Source of the DNA: Siphonodentalium dalli
Taxonomy: Eukaryota > Mollusca > Scaphopoda > Gadilida > Siphonodentaliidae
Direction of reading: 5' to 3'
Assembly: GCA_032622095.1 (NCBI GenBank)
Contig: CP136068.1
Coordinates: 55,020,025 to 55,084,024 of the forward strand
Length of the DNA stretch: 64,000 nucleotides
Position numbers and translations under genes: made by a program. Below are positions 32,723 through 45,252 of this stretch, in pieces (the first letter of the stretch is position 1; the number at the start of each line of letters is the position of its first letter). The notes beneath the pieces were generated by a model. The model had not been told where the DNA came from. It did not search any database and saw only the letters and a list, made by a program, of their open reading frames with translations.

Positions 32723-35238
32723 GGTCCGAATCGGCATCTCTGGTTTAGACTAGGTTTTATTCTAGACCAGGTTTAACTCCAGTTTAAACTAGGTTTAAGT
32801 AGGGTTTAAACTTTGTTTTACGGTAGTTAAACTAGGTTTATGGGAGTCAAACTGGGTTTTAGTGTAGTTAAACCAAGTTTTGTGATAAACTCAGTTTAAG
32901 TTTGTGGAATTCGATCTCAATTAAAAACTAGGTTTTATTGACGCGATAAAGTTATGGTAATATTACTAATTGTTTGTGGTGAATTGGCTATATAATCATA
33001 AGTATAAGCTTCGGTATATATGATTTATACGTACCATACGTCTCGTCTCGAAAATATACCTTTAAATATATTTTGAAAAAACATCAAAGTTAAACCACCC
33101 TACCCCAGGTTTTACTAAAACCTAGTTTTTTGGGTTTAATTATTCGGCCGATGTTTTTCGCCCGTATTGATGTTGTTTCTTCGCATATATGGGAGTGTTT
33201 ATTTTGAATTGGGGGAGGCGTTTATGCGCGGGCGTTTGCACTCAATGTACATGCCGGAGAGTCTTAGTGTAATTCGGGGAGGCTATGTCGGTACTTATGA
33301 GATAATTCTAACAAAATATGTGCCAGTGTGATGGATGTTTTCTTGCTATATATGTCTGTTTGCAATTCGCTCGTTCGGGTGTCGCTTTGACGGCTGAGAG
33401 CATGGAGGGATCGGACTGATCAATTTGACACGTTAGACACGAACATAAATTTTGAAACTGATTCCTTATTCACAAAAAGGTCTCTTTCGGTCAATTTGAC
33501 GCATGGGTTGGTGGCCCGTCCAAATACCCGCCAGAGACACCCCAGCCCTCACCCTGGGGAGGGTAACGGCCACCCTGAGGGGGAATGGAGTATGGACTAT
33601 TTTGAATACTGTAAGGATTTCGGACAATTTGATGGTATGGGTGGGTGCCTCGCCCCAAATAACCCATAGAAACACCACACCACTCACATCCGGGGGTACT
33701 ACCCGAGGGGGTGAACATGGGATATGGACAATTTTCGAGACCGGTATGGATTTCGGCCAATTTGACGGCATGGATGGATGGCCCGTCAACGCTGGGGGAA
33801 CCACCCCAGGAGGTGAAAATGGGGTATGGACCTCTTTCGAGAGGGTATGGATTTCGGTAAATTTGATTTCAGGAGTGTGGGTAGTCCGCTCCAACTACCC
33901 CCTAGAAACACCCTCACCCGGGGGTACCACCCCGAGGGGGTGAAATGGGGTATGGACCATTTTCGAGAACGGTGGGTGGCACCTACCCCATTTTCACCCG
34001 CTCGGGTAGAACCACCCGCGGTGGGGGTGGGGGTGTTTCTATGGACTATATTTGAAGGCCCACCATTGCCGTCATATTGGCCGAAATCATTACCGTTCTC
34101 GATAACGGTCCATACCCCATTCCGACACCCGGGTGAGGGGTGGGGTGTTTCTATGGGGCCACCTATACATGCCGTAATATTGACCGACAAAGGCATGTTT
34201 TTGTGAATAATGAATAAAATGCTCCATACCCCTTTTCATCCCAGCAGGGTAGTACCCCCCAGGGATGAGGGTAGGGTGTTTCTATGGGATATTTGGAGCG
34301 GGCCACACACCCCTGTCATCAAATTGGCCGAAATCGTTACCGTTCTCGAACATGGTTCATATCCCATCTTCACCCCATCGGGTGGTAACCAACCCCACCC
34401 GCCCGGATGTGAGGGGTGGTGTGTTTATATTGGATATTTAAGGTACCCAACACCCGGGGGTGATGGCTGGGGTCTTTCTATTCGGGCGTACCCAATTTCC
34501 ACCTCATCGGGTGGCACCCCCCCCCCCCCGGTGAGGGTGGGTGGGGGATTCTATGGTGTATTTTACACCCCCCCCCCCGGTGAGGGTGGGTGGGGGGATT
34601 ATATGGTGTATTTTGATCGGTCCACCCACTCCTGCTGCCAAATTAATTAGCCTAAATCCTTACCGTTCTCGAAAATGGTCCATACCCCAGTTATCCCGGG
34701 GTGAGGGGTGATGTTTCTATCGGGTATTTTGGGCGGGCCACCCATTCTTGCCGTCCAATTTGCCGAAATCCTTCCCGTTCTCGAAAATGGTCCATACCCC
34801 ATTCCCACCCGTCCGGATGGTACCCCCGGGGTGCTGGTGTTTCTATGTGGTATTTGTGGCGGGCCCCCACCCATGTCATCAAGAGATATTTTTGAGTTCC
34901 AAAAGTCATGTTCGTCCATGATATTAGATAATATCTAACCGCTATACAACAGACCGTGCATTCGTCGTGATTTCTCAAAGCGCACGGGTTATTCGCCTGA
35001 TTAGGAGATTAGATAGCGACAACAGGTCGCGTGACCGGACAACAAAATGACAAGTAGCGATAATAAACAGACAGACCACGCCTCATATCCTTGCAATTGG
35101 ACAATTGTGGCCCACGGGTAACGCAATCGACCAAATCTATGTCGTCCCAGCGGTGGAGAAAAACTTGGTTTTACTACTAAAACCCAGATTAAACTGGTAG
35201 TTTAAACTAAGTCTAAACTGGAGATGCCGATTCGGACC
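32723..35238. mobile_element. TIR element T1 with identified empty site
   Basis: 2,516 bp. Termini GGTCCGAATCGGCATC and GATGCCGATTCGGACC are exact inverted repeats, extended by subterminal gtttaaactaggttt motifs in both orientations. Left flank ATA (32720-32722) and right flank AGA (35239-35241) look like a 3-bp target duplication with one change. The inverted Q copy at about 44985 runs straight across this point (cataaacacataatctttcg as complement), which shows the uninterrupted site. The interior is a GC-rich inverted minisatellite with no transposase. Three-bp ATA-type duplication would fit PIF/Harbinger, but no protein supports it. Confidence 0.8.
33480..34905. repeat. GC-rich inverted minisatellite inside T1
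   Basis: Units of about 100-135 bp with ttcggacaatttgacgg, aacaccccacccctcac-like and gggggtgaaaatggggtatg segments run in one orientation from 33480 to about 33990 and in the opposite orientation from about 34000 to 34905. Long frames on both strands here are by-products of the stop-poor repeat. Confidence 0.85.
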
Positions 35239-35860
35239 AGAATCTTTCGCCACCAAAACCTAGCGTGAATCAAGCGATGTCATGATCAATCCGTTCGATT
35301 GTGACATAGCCAGTGGTCGCTGTTCTTGATTTAACCGGTACATGTAAGTGTTATATATGACACTCTCGTTATCTCGGCAATACTATTTTGTCTACGCTAT
35401 ACTTACATCTGCCACCGATTTCACAGACATATAATCTTCCGATACCATTAATATATATTACGGTATTCATATTTCGTTAGACCACATATCGTCGTAGTGG
35501 TTCTTATATATCTTAGGGCGAGATGATTCATACATTAAGAACTTTGTATTAGCCACTGTCCGTTAAGATTTCAGTCAACCCAAAGTCCATCACTTTTCAC
35601 AAACAAGCTTGTTATATCGACATGACGACAAGTGCGGCCATATGGATGTAACATGTGCGAGAACGTTCTATTTTAATCAGCGCAACATAATGGACAATAC
35701 TGTCTCATATATTCACTATTAATATATAGTCTTACTCTGCATTCGAGAAAAATGTGAGTTTGAAACAGGTTTGAATGCGTGTGAACCACTTTAAACTGAG
35801 CTTGTGATATCGATTACGTCAATTGCACCATGTACAACTATGTAGTGATGTGTTCAAGCG
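35239..35860 (+). repeat. Family Q segment, plus copy, part 2
   Basis: 35242-35651 matches the complement of 44549-44985, 35652-35705 that of 39771-39827, and 35706-35765 that of 38665-38726, with weaker similarity of 35795-35850 to 38405-38475. It contains the empty site of T2 near 35648-35660. No gene. Confidence 0.85.
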
Positions 35861-36594
35861 TATATACAAAAGGTGGGGGTTTCAATATTCTTGCCAAAAA
35901 TAATTATGCAGTATTGTGTTAATCAACCGAACCACGAAAGCAACTTTCAGTCCAGGATATAAGCTGATATAAGCTGAACGCATAGTTGCAAATATATCAA
36001 TTTACATAGACTCTTAAAAATTATTAAACTCAATTCGTTAATTTTTGTTTTAATAATATTGTATAGATTGTGTAGATCAATATACTCATTATAGCCACAG
36101 TGCGTCTATATATATATATATATATATTTGGAAAGTGTGGAGAGCGCTGGCACAGGTCGGTTATCCGATTTCTTATGTAATTATTTCTATTGAACTAGCT
36201 AAATTTTGTTAGGTTGTGTCGGAAATTGACATAACATATTGTGTTGAGCACAAACAAAGGATAATGATGTTGAAATTGCTAAAAAGCTAATTGAACTGCG
36301 TGTTAATCAAGGTCTGAGTCTAGATATATATATATATAAGGGTGTGTGTGTGTACCCGAATTGGTATGCATTATACGTAATATATAATACAGTTTTGTCG
36401 GAAAATACATATGACAACTGCTTCATAACATCCGGCCTTACGGTTGTGATATATATATGTATACACACACACTAGTAGCCAGTGTTATTGTGTACTTTAA
36501 CCGCTATATGAGGAAATTGTTCATGTTGATTAATATGGAGTTGCACAATTATTATTCTTGTCCTTTTATTAATTCTATGCACTTTTATTTTCAG
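35861..36594. other. No recognisable gene; (TA)n tracts
   Basis: AT-rich with (TA)n at 36107-36128 and 36325-36340 and a TG run near 36345. Ends at a polypyrimidine-AG before the zinc-finger exon. Confidence 0.5.
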
Positions 36595-36886
36595 ACACAA
36601 GAAGTTGAACAGTGAGATTTCCATGTTAGAAGATTTTGTTCCGATATCAGGGAATGCTGACATAGACGTCGAAAGCTTCCCATTGGACGTCGGAGTCGAT
36701 ATCACGATACCGATGGTTGAAGATGAAAGCGACTCGAATATTCAACATGCAGCAACAATGGTGACATCAACGCCGAAAAACAAGGATCCTGGAAAGCACG
36801 TGTGTCGAGTGTGTAAACGCATATTCAGCCGCAGTTGGCTGCTTGAAAGACACGCGAGAACGCACGTGATAAAAAAAAAACCCTGA
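36595..36886 (+). CDS. C2H2 zinc-finger exon, possibly broken
   Basis: The frame is open from a splice-acceptor-like tattttcag ending at 36594. It encodes an acidic segment (residues about 8-55, with DVGVDITIPMVEDESDSN) and then one perfect C2H2 finger, CRVCKRIFSRSWLLERHARTH (C-x2-C-x12-H-x3-H). Directly after it a run of ten A (36871-36880) leads to a stop. In another frame the next bases read LRCSLCPMEFTLPYEL, the first half of a second finger, but without its histidines. So either the A-run carries a frameshift (mutation or sequencing error) or an intron starts near here. C2H2 arrays are usually nuclear DNA-binding transcription factors. No downstream fingers are seen, so this is a fragment or a last exon. 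Confidence 0.55.
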
Positions 36887-38404
36887 GATGTTCTCTGTGT
36901 CCAATGGAATTTACGTTGCCATACGAACTTAATCAACAGCAAAGCATATGTATTTACTGTTCAATAGCATTAAGGAAATTCCCTTCTCTCAGAGCGTTTG
37001 CTGCTCCGGGTGGTATACACAAATTATGTGGTTGTTTTGGTCCTGCACGCTCCGATGAAAAGAGCCTTCGTTTTGAGTGATATCGGCGATATTTCACAAC
37101 TGGTTTTTTTTCGGAGATTGCAACAGACTGTTGTCTGTAGCTTTAGAAGATTTGGCAGTATCTTGGCCATTGTTTTTCAAACATACTTCTTCGTCGAGGG
37201 TCAATTATATCTTTTTTTCGTTTAATTGGCCGCCACACGTGTCCTCGTGTTCTCTTTCTGAAAAAAAAACATACAAGGTAACATATCGTGTAATTCAATA
37301 ACATGTCAATTCATAACAATGTCACAGCTAATCTAAATGTATGCTATTTTGTGGTAGATATATCTCACACGTAAACGGCCTCAGCTAATATGTGCCGACA
37401 TTCACCCAACAATCATGTCAGCAAACCAATCTGATGAAACAATCCAAGCGCTGACGAGTGAGTGCGCAGCAGTATTTGTATAGTCTCGACTGAACAAGGC
37501 AGCCTTAATTGTGTGATGGTCATACACACACCGCTGGGTATGTTGCAAGATCGTGGCCGCCCAAGACTATGATACATCGATACCACGAGCAATGGTTCAA
37601 GCTTGATTAGACTCACCGGGTGAATGGAGTTCAATATATTTTATCCAATATAACAAACCACTGGTTATGTCACAATCGTACGGTTGTTTATGGAACTATT
37701 TTCATTACGTCGCAAATGTGAACGGATAAGAGTTTCCCGGTTGCGATAAGATAGTATGCATGCATTTGAAGCGATGGAGTTATAGATTGAAGCATTCTCT
37801 AAGCGTTACTCCAAACATCGTTCACGATCTCGATGACCCACACGTTATAACATATATGTAACGATCGCACGGTCGCATTTTCGCTATATCGGCACGAGGT
37901 CAAATCTGTATGTTACACACTGATTATAATATTTGTTGAGAGTTTGACTGCAACATTGAATGCTATGCGAATCTATATTAGAGCCGTGTAGACCGAATAA
38001 CTTGCTACAATACTACATTCTTTATATCGCATAATATTATACACATAATTTCTTTCAAGAATCCTGAGTAAAGACAACGAATGGTGTAGAAATGATGATA
38101 GTATTGTTAATGTTATTGCCCTGATTAAAATCGAAGTTCTCGTACATTTTCCGCCAATATATGTCAGCGCAATGTCGATATAACAATCTTGTAATAAATA
38201 AATAACTGATTCCGGGTTGATTGAAATCAAAACAAGAATACCATAGCACTTAAAACAGAACAGCGATTAAAACAGAACAGCGATCACTGGCTATGTCACA
38301 ATCGAAAGAATTTATGTCATGAAACCCATTGTGTCACGTTTTGCTGAAAAAAATTTTATGCGAATGACATCATATATCACCAAACGGACTAGTAATACCC
38401 AACT
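36887..38404. other. No recognisable gene
   Basis: The first 100 bp after the zinc finger holds the out-of-frame half finger. The motif cactggctatgtcacaatcg, shared with family Q, recurs with changes near 37661 and 38284. Otherwise nothing is recognised. Confidence 0.4.
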
Positions 38405-39827
38405 ATTCACTAGGTCACATTCGTATTGTTGTACATGGTGCAATTGACGTAATCGATATCATAAGCTCAGTTTAAATATTGCATAATATGCTAACAGGCC
38501 CATTAGGTGATGTGGTGTAAACTCCAATGATACGTGCAGAATTTTAAATTTTATACTTTTGGAGCGAACGCATTTAAACAAATGAGAACATAACGAAAGT
38601 ACAAATATACCGCCACAGTCTCCCCCATAAACACTATATCGACTAGCGTCGCATTAGATGATACTCACAGTTTTCTCGAATGCAGAGTAAGACTATATAT
38701 ATTAATATTGAATATATGAGACTAATATTATCCATCATGACCTGGGGTGTGGGATGGAAAAATCTCACCCGAGGGGCCAGATATTTGGGCCGGACACGAG
38801 GCTTGCCGAGTGTTCGGACCAAATATCTGGCCCCGAGGGTGAGATTTTTCCATCCCACACCCCAGGTCATGATGGATCATTTTTCTCCCAACCCAAGAGC
38901 CTCATTCCGATTTTTTGTTTTATACCAATCTTTGGCACATTCCAGTAGCTTCGTAACGGTATATCTTGGGAGAAATCTGATGCGATATTCGTGATTAACT
39001 GGGATGATTTCGGTATATACCAAAGGTATATACGATAAAAACAAAGCGCGTTACCCGTGCGCTCAGGGTTAATACTTTAGAGTGAAATCGACACGGTCAA
39101 GATTGTGAAAACGACACGGACACGTCACATCATTGCACCTGCATAAATTCCGAGAAACGCGCGTATTGATATGAAGTATACACAACTGGACTAACCGTGT
39201 TTGTCATCGGAAATGACCATATCGATACCATTTGAAAAGGAAACATGTGAATATATGATAGACAAATGTTAGTTAGACGCGTTCGACGATGACAACTGTT
39301 CGAATGTGGAATTATTTCGTTCGTCATTTGTGAAGCGGCTATTGTTTACCTGTTACGAAATGTGCCAGTTTTGCTTGGGGGTCTTCCGTTTTATGGAATA
39401 TGTTCACAAATTAGTCGTTTATATTTCATGTTATATATGTAACTCTGTGTCTGCAAGTGAGGTTATGTTGAAGGTTTTTCGTGATTAACAGTTGAGTCTT
39501 ATCTCCATTTGTATTAGCGTCCACGAATTCGTCCGTATTTATTTACTTGAAACGTGAAGCGTAACTGGTTGGTCGCCATTGTTTTGATCTGTTTTAGTTG
39601 ACACAAAACGTGATGACGGGTTGTTAAATTAGTTCCGGCTCTTAATTAAATAGGTAAAGCAGTCACGTGGGTGGTGTGAGATAGATGGTCACGTGTTATG
39701 TGAGACAGGGAAATCTCACCCAGCTATCTCACACTGGCTGCCTGTGCTAAAGTGTGTAGGGGGTGGGAGAAAGTATTGTCCATTATGTTGCGCTGATTAA
39801 AATAGAACGTTCTCGCACATGTTACAT
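38405..39827 (-). repeat. Family Q segment, inverted copy, part 1 with insertion
   Basis: 38665-38726 and 39771-39827 are contiguous in the plus copy but separated here by about 1.04 kb. The separating DNA is bounded by similar 14-mers, tattatccatcatg (38728-38741) and tattgtccattatg (39770-39783). The insert has no recognised coding sequence. Confidence 0.65.
38733..38878. repeat. Foldback, 62-bp arms
   Basis: Near-perfect inverted repeat: tccatcatgacctggggtgt at the left, complemented at 38859-38878, with a loop of about 24 bases around cgaggcttgccgag. It lies at the start of the insertion in family Q. Confidence 0.95.
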
Positions 39828-41480
39828 TAGTCTGGTCGTTGAGACTCGATTTTGAGGTGAACCTAGAACAAATTGTTTACAAGCTGTTTTTGGTGTCATT
39901 TTGTCGGACAGAATCTGGGGAAGAATATATCCAAAATCCGCTAAAATCCGCTTTGGGGAAAATTTTCCACAGCTCGTTGAAATGGGGTCCTATTTATGAG
40001 TTTTTGTGTAAATTTTGCTGATCCTTATTAGTCTAGTCAATCTGATGAAAAGAAAAACCTAACCGTGAACAAATTACTATGCAATGTCTTTTGGTGTGTT
40101 GAATGTGACTATATCCATATGATAACATAACCAAAATCCCCGTGAATCCCAGGGTGGGAAAATCGTCATTTTTGGGTGAAAAGACAGGAATATGTAAACA
40201 AAAATGGTGAAAATTGTAATTTTCTGGTTGAGACTCAGATTTTAAAGTGAACCTATATTAAATTGGTAACAAGATGATGTTGGTGCTATTTTATCGGGCA
40301 GAATCTGGGTAACAATATACCCAAAATCCGCTAAAATACGGTTCGGGGAAATTTTTCTACAGCTCGTTGAAATGGGGTCCTATTTATGGCTTTTTGTGTA
40401 AATTTTGCTGTTCCTTATTAGTCTAGTCAATCTGATGGAAAGAAAAACCCAACCGTGAACAAATTACTATGCAATGTCTTTTGGTGTGTTGAATGTGACT
40501 ATACCCATATGATAACATAACCAAAATCCCCGTAAATCCCAGGGTGGGAAAATCGTCATTTTGGGTGAAAAGACAGGTATATGTAAACAAAAATGGTGAA
40601 AATTGTAATTTTATGGTTGAGACTCAGATTTTATGGTGTACCTATATTAAATTGGAAACAAGATGTTGTTGATGTTATTTTATCGGGCAGAATCTGGGGA
40701 ACAATATATCCAAAATCCGCTAAAATACGCGTTGGGGAAAATGTTCTACAGCTCGTTGAAATGGGGTCCTATTTATGGCTTTTTGTGTAAATTTTGCTGT
40801 TCCTTATTAGTCTAGTCAATCTGATGGAAAGAAAAACCTAACCGTGAACAAATTACTATGCAATGTCGTTTGGTGTGTTTGAATGTGACTATATCCATAT
40901 GATAACATAACCAAAATCCCCGTGAATACCAGAGTGGGAAAATCGTCATTTTTGGGTGAAAAGTCAGGAATATGTAAACAAAAATGGTGAAAACTGTAAT
41001 TTTCTGGTTGAGACTCAGATTTTAAGGTGAACCTATATTAAATTGGTAACAAGCTGTTGGTGTTATTTTGTTGGGCAGAATATGGGGAACAATATATCCA
41101 AAATTCGCTTTGAAATTTTCCACATGTCTTTGAAATAGGGTCCTATTTGTGTATTTTTTGTGTCAAGTTTGCAGTTCCTTATTATTCCAGTCAAACGGAA
41201 GGAAGGAAACGCCCAACCGTGAAAAAAATTTGCTTTCGGTCTTTTTGAGTGTGAATATACTCATATAATAACATATCCAAAATCCCCATGAACCAGAAGT
41301 CGTATTTTTTGAGTCAAAATACTGGAATATGTAAACAAAAATGGTGAAAATTGGAATTTTTTTAATAAACAAATCTGTCGACCATAAACGCTCAGTCGAG
41401 TTCCCTGACTGCCAAATGTGACCATATAATAATATATCCAAAATATCCATGCGTCTAATGAAGGGAAAGTCGTTAATTTA
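39828..41480 (+). repeat. 390-bp tandem array at T2 left end
   Basis: About four units: gttgagactcagattttaa-like starts at about 39838, 40228, 40619 and 41007, and attagtctagtcaatctgat at 40027, 40418 and 40806. The first part of the monomer is also the T2 terminal inverted repeat, found inverted at 44400-44545. The last unit is diverged. Confidence 0.9.
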
Positions 41481-41984
41481 GATACAAATGAAGAAAATAT
41501 GTAAGAAAATGGTGAAAATTGGAATATTTGTCTGGGAACCAGGTCGGCCAAAATGCTTCTCCAGACTGGGGCCCCATTTTTTCGTAATGATGTCTGCTCC
41601 AACTAATTTGCCGCTAACATGTGGCCGTGAATATTACGGGGCAATATGGCGGCAATTTCCTGGAGTGTACTACCATTCACTACAGTGTCCTCTAAATGTA
41701 TTAATGTGACAGAAACCTGCAACAAAAAAACGCATTATTCCTGTTGCCATAGCATAATTATGCCTGTCATTTCGTGCATAATTTGACCCTAATACTATAA
41801 AATGGCGAATCCTAATCCGTTACAGTAAGTCATATCCCGAGGATTGGGCAATTCGATGTCTAAGCAGTCTTCAAAATGACAGCGAAAATGGCAGTCGGAA
41901 GTGAACAATTGAAGTGTATTTTTTTCTTACGATATCGAATAAACGTATAGCCAATATGTAGTCATATATGCAACCATACGAGTT

Positions 41985-43620
41985 TGCAAAGCCACCAATA
42001 GTTTCATAATACATCAAATGATTGTCCCAAACCACACAACGAGTCCGCCAAACCATATACAGAGTTACAAAACCCATCTGGTATCCAAAAAAACCCAACA
42101 TGTGAGTATCCAAATCCATACGACGGGCGCCCCAAATCCAAACATTGCTCCAAACCATCGATGGGGTGTCCCAATCCACCAAACGAGTTTCACAAACCAC
42201 CAGACTGATGTAGACTGAGGTAGGTAGCTCCCCAAACGATACTCAACTGGTGTCATTACTCACACATATAGTCCCCAACCCATGCATTTGGTATTCCAAC
42301 TCACCCACAATAAGTGTCACAAGCCACTAAATGAGTGTCTCAATCGACCTGATTAAGGACCCAAACCAAACACCAGTAGTGCTCCATACGTTGCAACCTA
42401 TGTTCGAAACAACATAATAGGTGTGTCCCAAGCCATCCAGTATGTTCCAGAAATATCCAATGAGTGTCCATAACCATCAGATGAGTAAAACACACAATGA
42501 GCACCAATTGAGTGTGTCAAACCACTCAATCAGTGCCCCAAACCACGCAATGTGTGTACCACGGTTACCAAACCATCCATCTGGTGTTCGAAACCACACG
42601 ATAGACAAACATCCAATATGTAGCCCATGCCATATGTCATACAACATACAACTGTCGTCTCAATCCATTCAACTGTAGTGTCCCAAACGACCCAACAGTG
42701 ACCCAATCGGCAACGCAGTGTCTCAATGCACATAACCAGTATCTAAAATATATAGCGAGTGTCCCAAACCACTCAATGTGAACACTCCACCCAATTGGTG
42801 TCCCAAAAGCATCCAACTGAAGTCACAAATTACCCAGCGGGTGACCCAAACAATAAAACTAGCTTCATAAACCATCCAACAAGTTCCCTATCCACCAACT
42901 GCACAGGACTGGTGTTGCGAACCAACAACCAACTGTCATATCAATACATCTACAATAGTGTACAAAACCCTCCATCGATTATTTCACACGATCAAGTGAG
43001 TTTGTCAAACCATCCAATGAGTTTACCAAAACATAGTTTGATATATTTGAAGGATGGTTTTGTGCACTAGTTTGGGACACCTATTAAATGACTGGGGCAT
43101 TCAGTGGGTGGTCTGAGACACTAGTTGGACGTTTTATACACTCCTGCCGGTTTTGATAATCATCGTGTGGCTTGGGACACTCATTGTGTGATTATGGACA
43201 CTCATCTGTTGGTTTGAGACACCCATTGGATGGTTTGTGGTACACACTTGATGATCTGAGACATCCATTTGTGTGGTTTGGGACACCACATACATGAATT
43301 AGGACACTCGATGGGTGACATATGGCAATCGCTGGATGGTATGGAACACACATTGGACTCGTTTAGGCACTAATTGGATGGTATTTGGCACTATTTGGGT
43401 GTACTGTGTTACATATTATGTGGTTTGGGACACTCGTTGGCTGATTTGGAATGCCCCTTCTATGGACTGGGGCACTCACTGATTAATTTGGTATATTATT
43501 AAGAAGGCGGTTGAGTGGTTTTACACTCATTGGGTGGTTTGGGGCACGCGTTAAGTTGTTCCTGACACTCATTTGATGTATTTCGATACTAGTTTGGTTG
43601 CTGTGGACACTAATCAAATT
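41985..43620. repeat. Inverted array of about 27-bp units inside T2
   Basis: Degenerate units with ccaaaccatccaatgagtgt read on the plus strand from 41985 to about 43055, and their complement (ggtttgggacactcattgg) from about 43060 to 43620. No gene. Confidence 0.8.
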
Positions 43621-44548
43621 ATATTCGATACGGGATATGAGAAGATTTAGTTAAAAATCAATGACGAAATATATATTTTTGACTTTCGATTGCAATATTC
43701 GCCGCCATTATGGGACACTGTAGGGACAAATTCTCGACATACAGCTCATTATTATCGGATTAGGGTCCGACATAATTTACTGTTGTGCTAGCCAATACAT
43801 AGTGTTCGTCTAAATTGAAACAATCTAGTGAATAACAAAATTCCAAATTATACTAATTTCAGTAGCCATAGTGTCCCTATCTGAGAAAGTGATTGCCTAG
43901 TTTCTGCTAAAATGGACAATAGTGGTTCATATCTGACGTCTTATGGGTATTAAGTACACTGGTGAGTTCGATTTGCGGTTATTCTGGGCATTAAAATAAT
44001 ATTTGATTTTTCTTCGAAATTTAGTACAATCTTTTTCGAATTTGAAGGGCCCAAATTCCCAATCCTCGTGATATGGCTCACAGTTATCAGACATTGATTT
44101 AAAATGGTGTATGTTGGCACAAATGGCCATTTAAACCAAATTTCTTATAAATGGAAACGATCTGGTGAAATTTAGTGAAAATTGTCCAATTTTACCAATT
44201 TCGGTCGCCATTTTGTCCGCCATTTTGAATTTTTACAATCAAATTGTACACGAAATAACATACGTCTGTCATGGCAACAATAATAATTTGTTTATGTTGC
44301 ATATTCCTGCCATCTGTATAACTTTAATTTAAATGACATTCATGTGTATATTTCATAAGAAACGGAAAATCATACATAAAAAACACAAATATGACCTTTT
44401 TTTCAAAATGCTCTAGAAAATTTTCCCCAAAGCGGATTTCAGCGGATTTTGGATATGTTGTTCCCCGGGTTCTTCCCGACAAAATGACACCAAAAACAGC
44501 TTGTAAACAATTTGTTCTAGGTCCAATGCTTCAACGACCAGACTACAT

Positions 44549-45252
44549 CCATATGGCCGCACTTGTCGTCATGTCGATATAACAAGCTTGTTTGTGAAAA
44601 GTGATGGACTTTGGGTTGACTGAAATCTTAACGGACAGTTAAACTAGCACGCTTATACACAGTGGGTAATACAAAGTTCTTAATGTATGAATCATCTCGG
44701 CCTAAGACATATAAGAAAAACTACGACGATATGTGGTCTAACGAAATATGAATACCGTAATATATATTAATTGTATCGGAAGATTATTTGTCTGTGAAAT
44801 CGGCGGCAGATGTAAGTATAGCGTAGACAAAATAGTATTACCGAGATTACGAGATTGTCATATATAACACTTACTTGTACCGGTTAAATCCAGAACAGCG
44901 ACCACTGGCTATGTCACAATCGAACGGATTGATCATGACATCGCTTGATTCACGCTAGGTTTGGTGGCGAAAGATTATGTGTTTATGACAAATTTTACCT
45001 GGCTGAACAAATGAAACCTGTATAAATCCACGATGGATTAAAATGGTAAGACATATATAGAATGACTTAATACAAAACGTGAACCGTTTGAGGGACGGCC
45101 ACATTATACAGCGTTTGCACGGTGCACGCTTATATGTGTGCCGGTTTCACTATATATATAACGGTATGGGGCGAAACATACCAATTACATGTTGTTTATA
45201 ATAGTTGGTAATTCTTTTTAACATTGAAATGCTTATTGATTGATCTTAAAAG
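44549..45252 (-). repeat. Family Q segment, inverted copy, part 2
   Basis: Reverse complement of 35242-35651 followed by 32468-32719, uninterrupted at the position where T1 sits in the other copy (about 44985). It supplies T1's empty site. Confidence 0.88.

Larger units (their letters stand above)
39828..44545. mobile_element. TIR element T2 with identified empty site
   Basis: 4,718 bp. Termini TAGTCTGGTCGTTGA and TCAACGACCAGACTA (with one base changed) begin inverted repeats of about 150 bp. CAT flanks both ends (39825-39827 and 44546-44548). The family Q plus copy reads atgtaacatgtgcgag at 35650-35665, that is one CAT and no element: the empty site. The interior holds a 390-bp tandem array and a 27-bp inverted array, with no transposase. 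A related solo terminus, also preceded by CAT, is at 964. Three-bp duplication with TIRs is compatible with several superfamilies; I do not assign one. Confidence 0.85.

Noticed and set aside
33466-34978. Frames up to 146 codons on both strands
   Set aside because: They are by-products of a stop-poor GC-rich minisatellite; the translations are the same repeat read in different phases.
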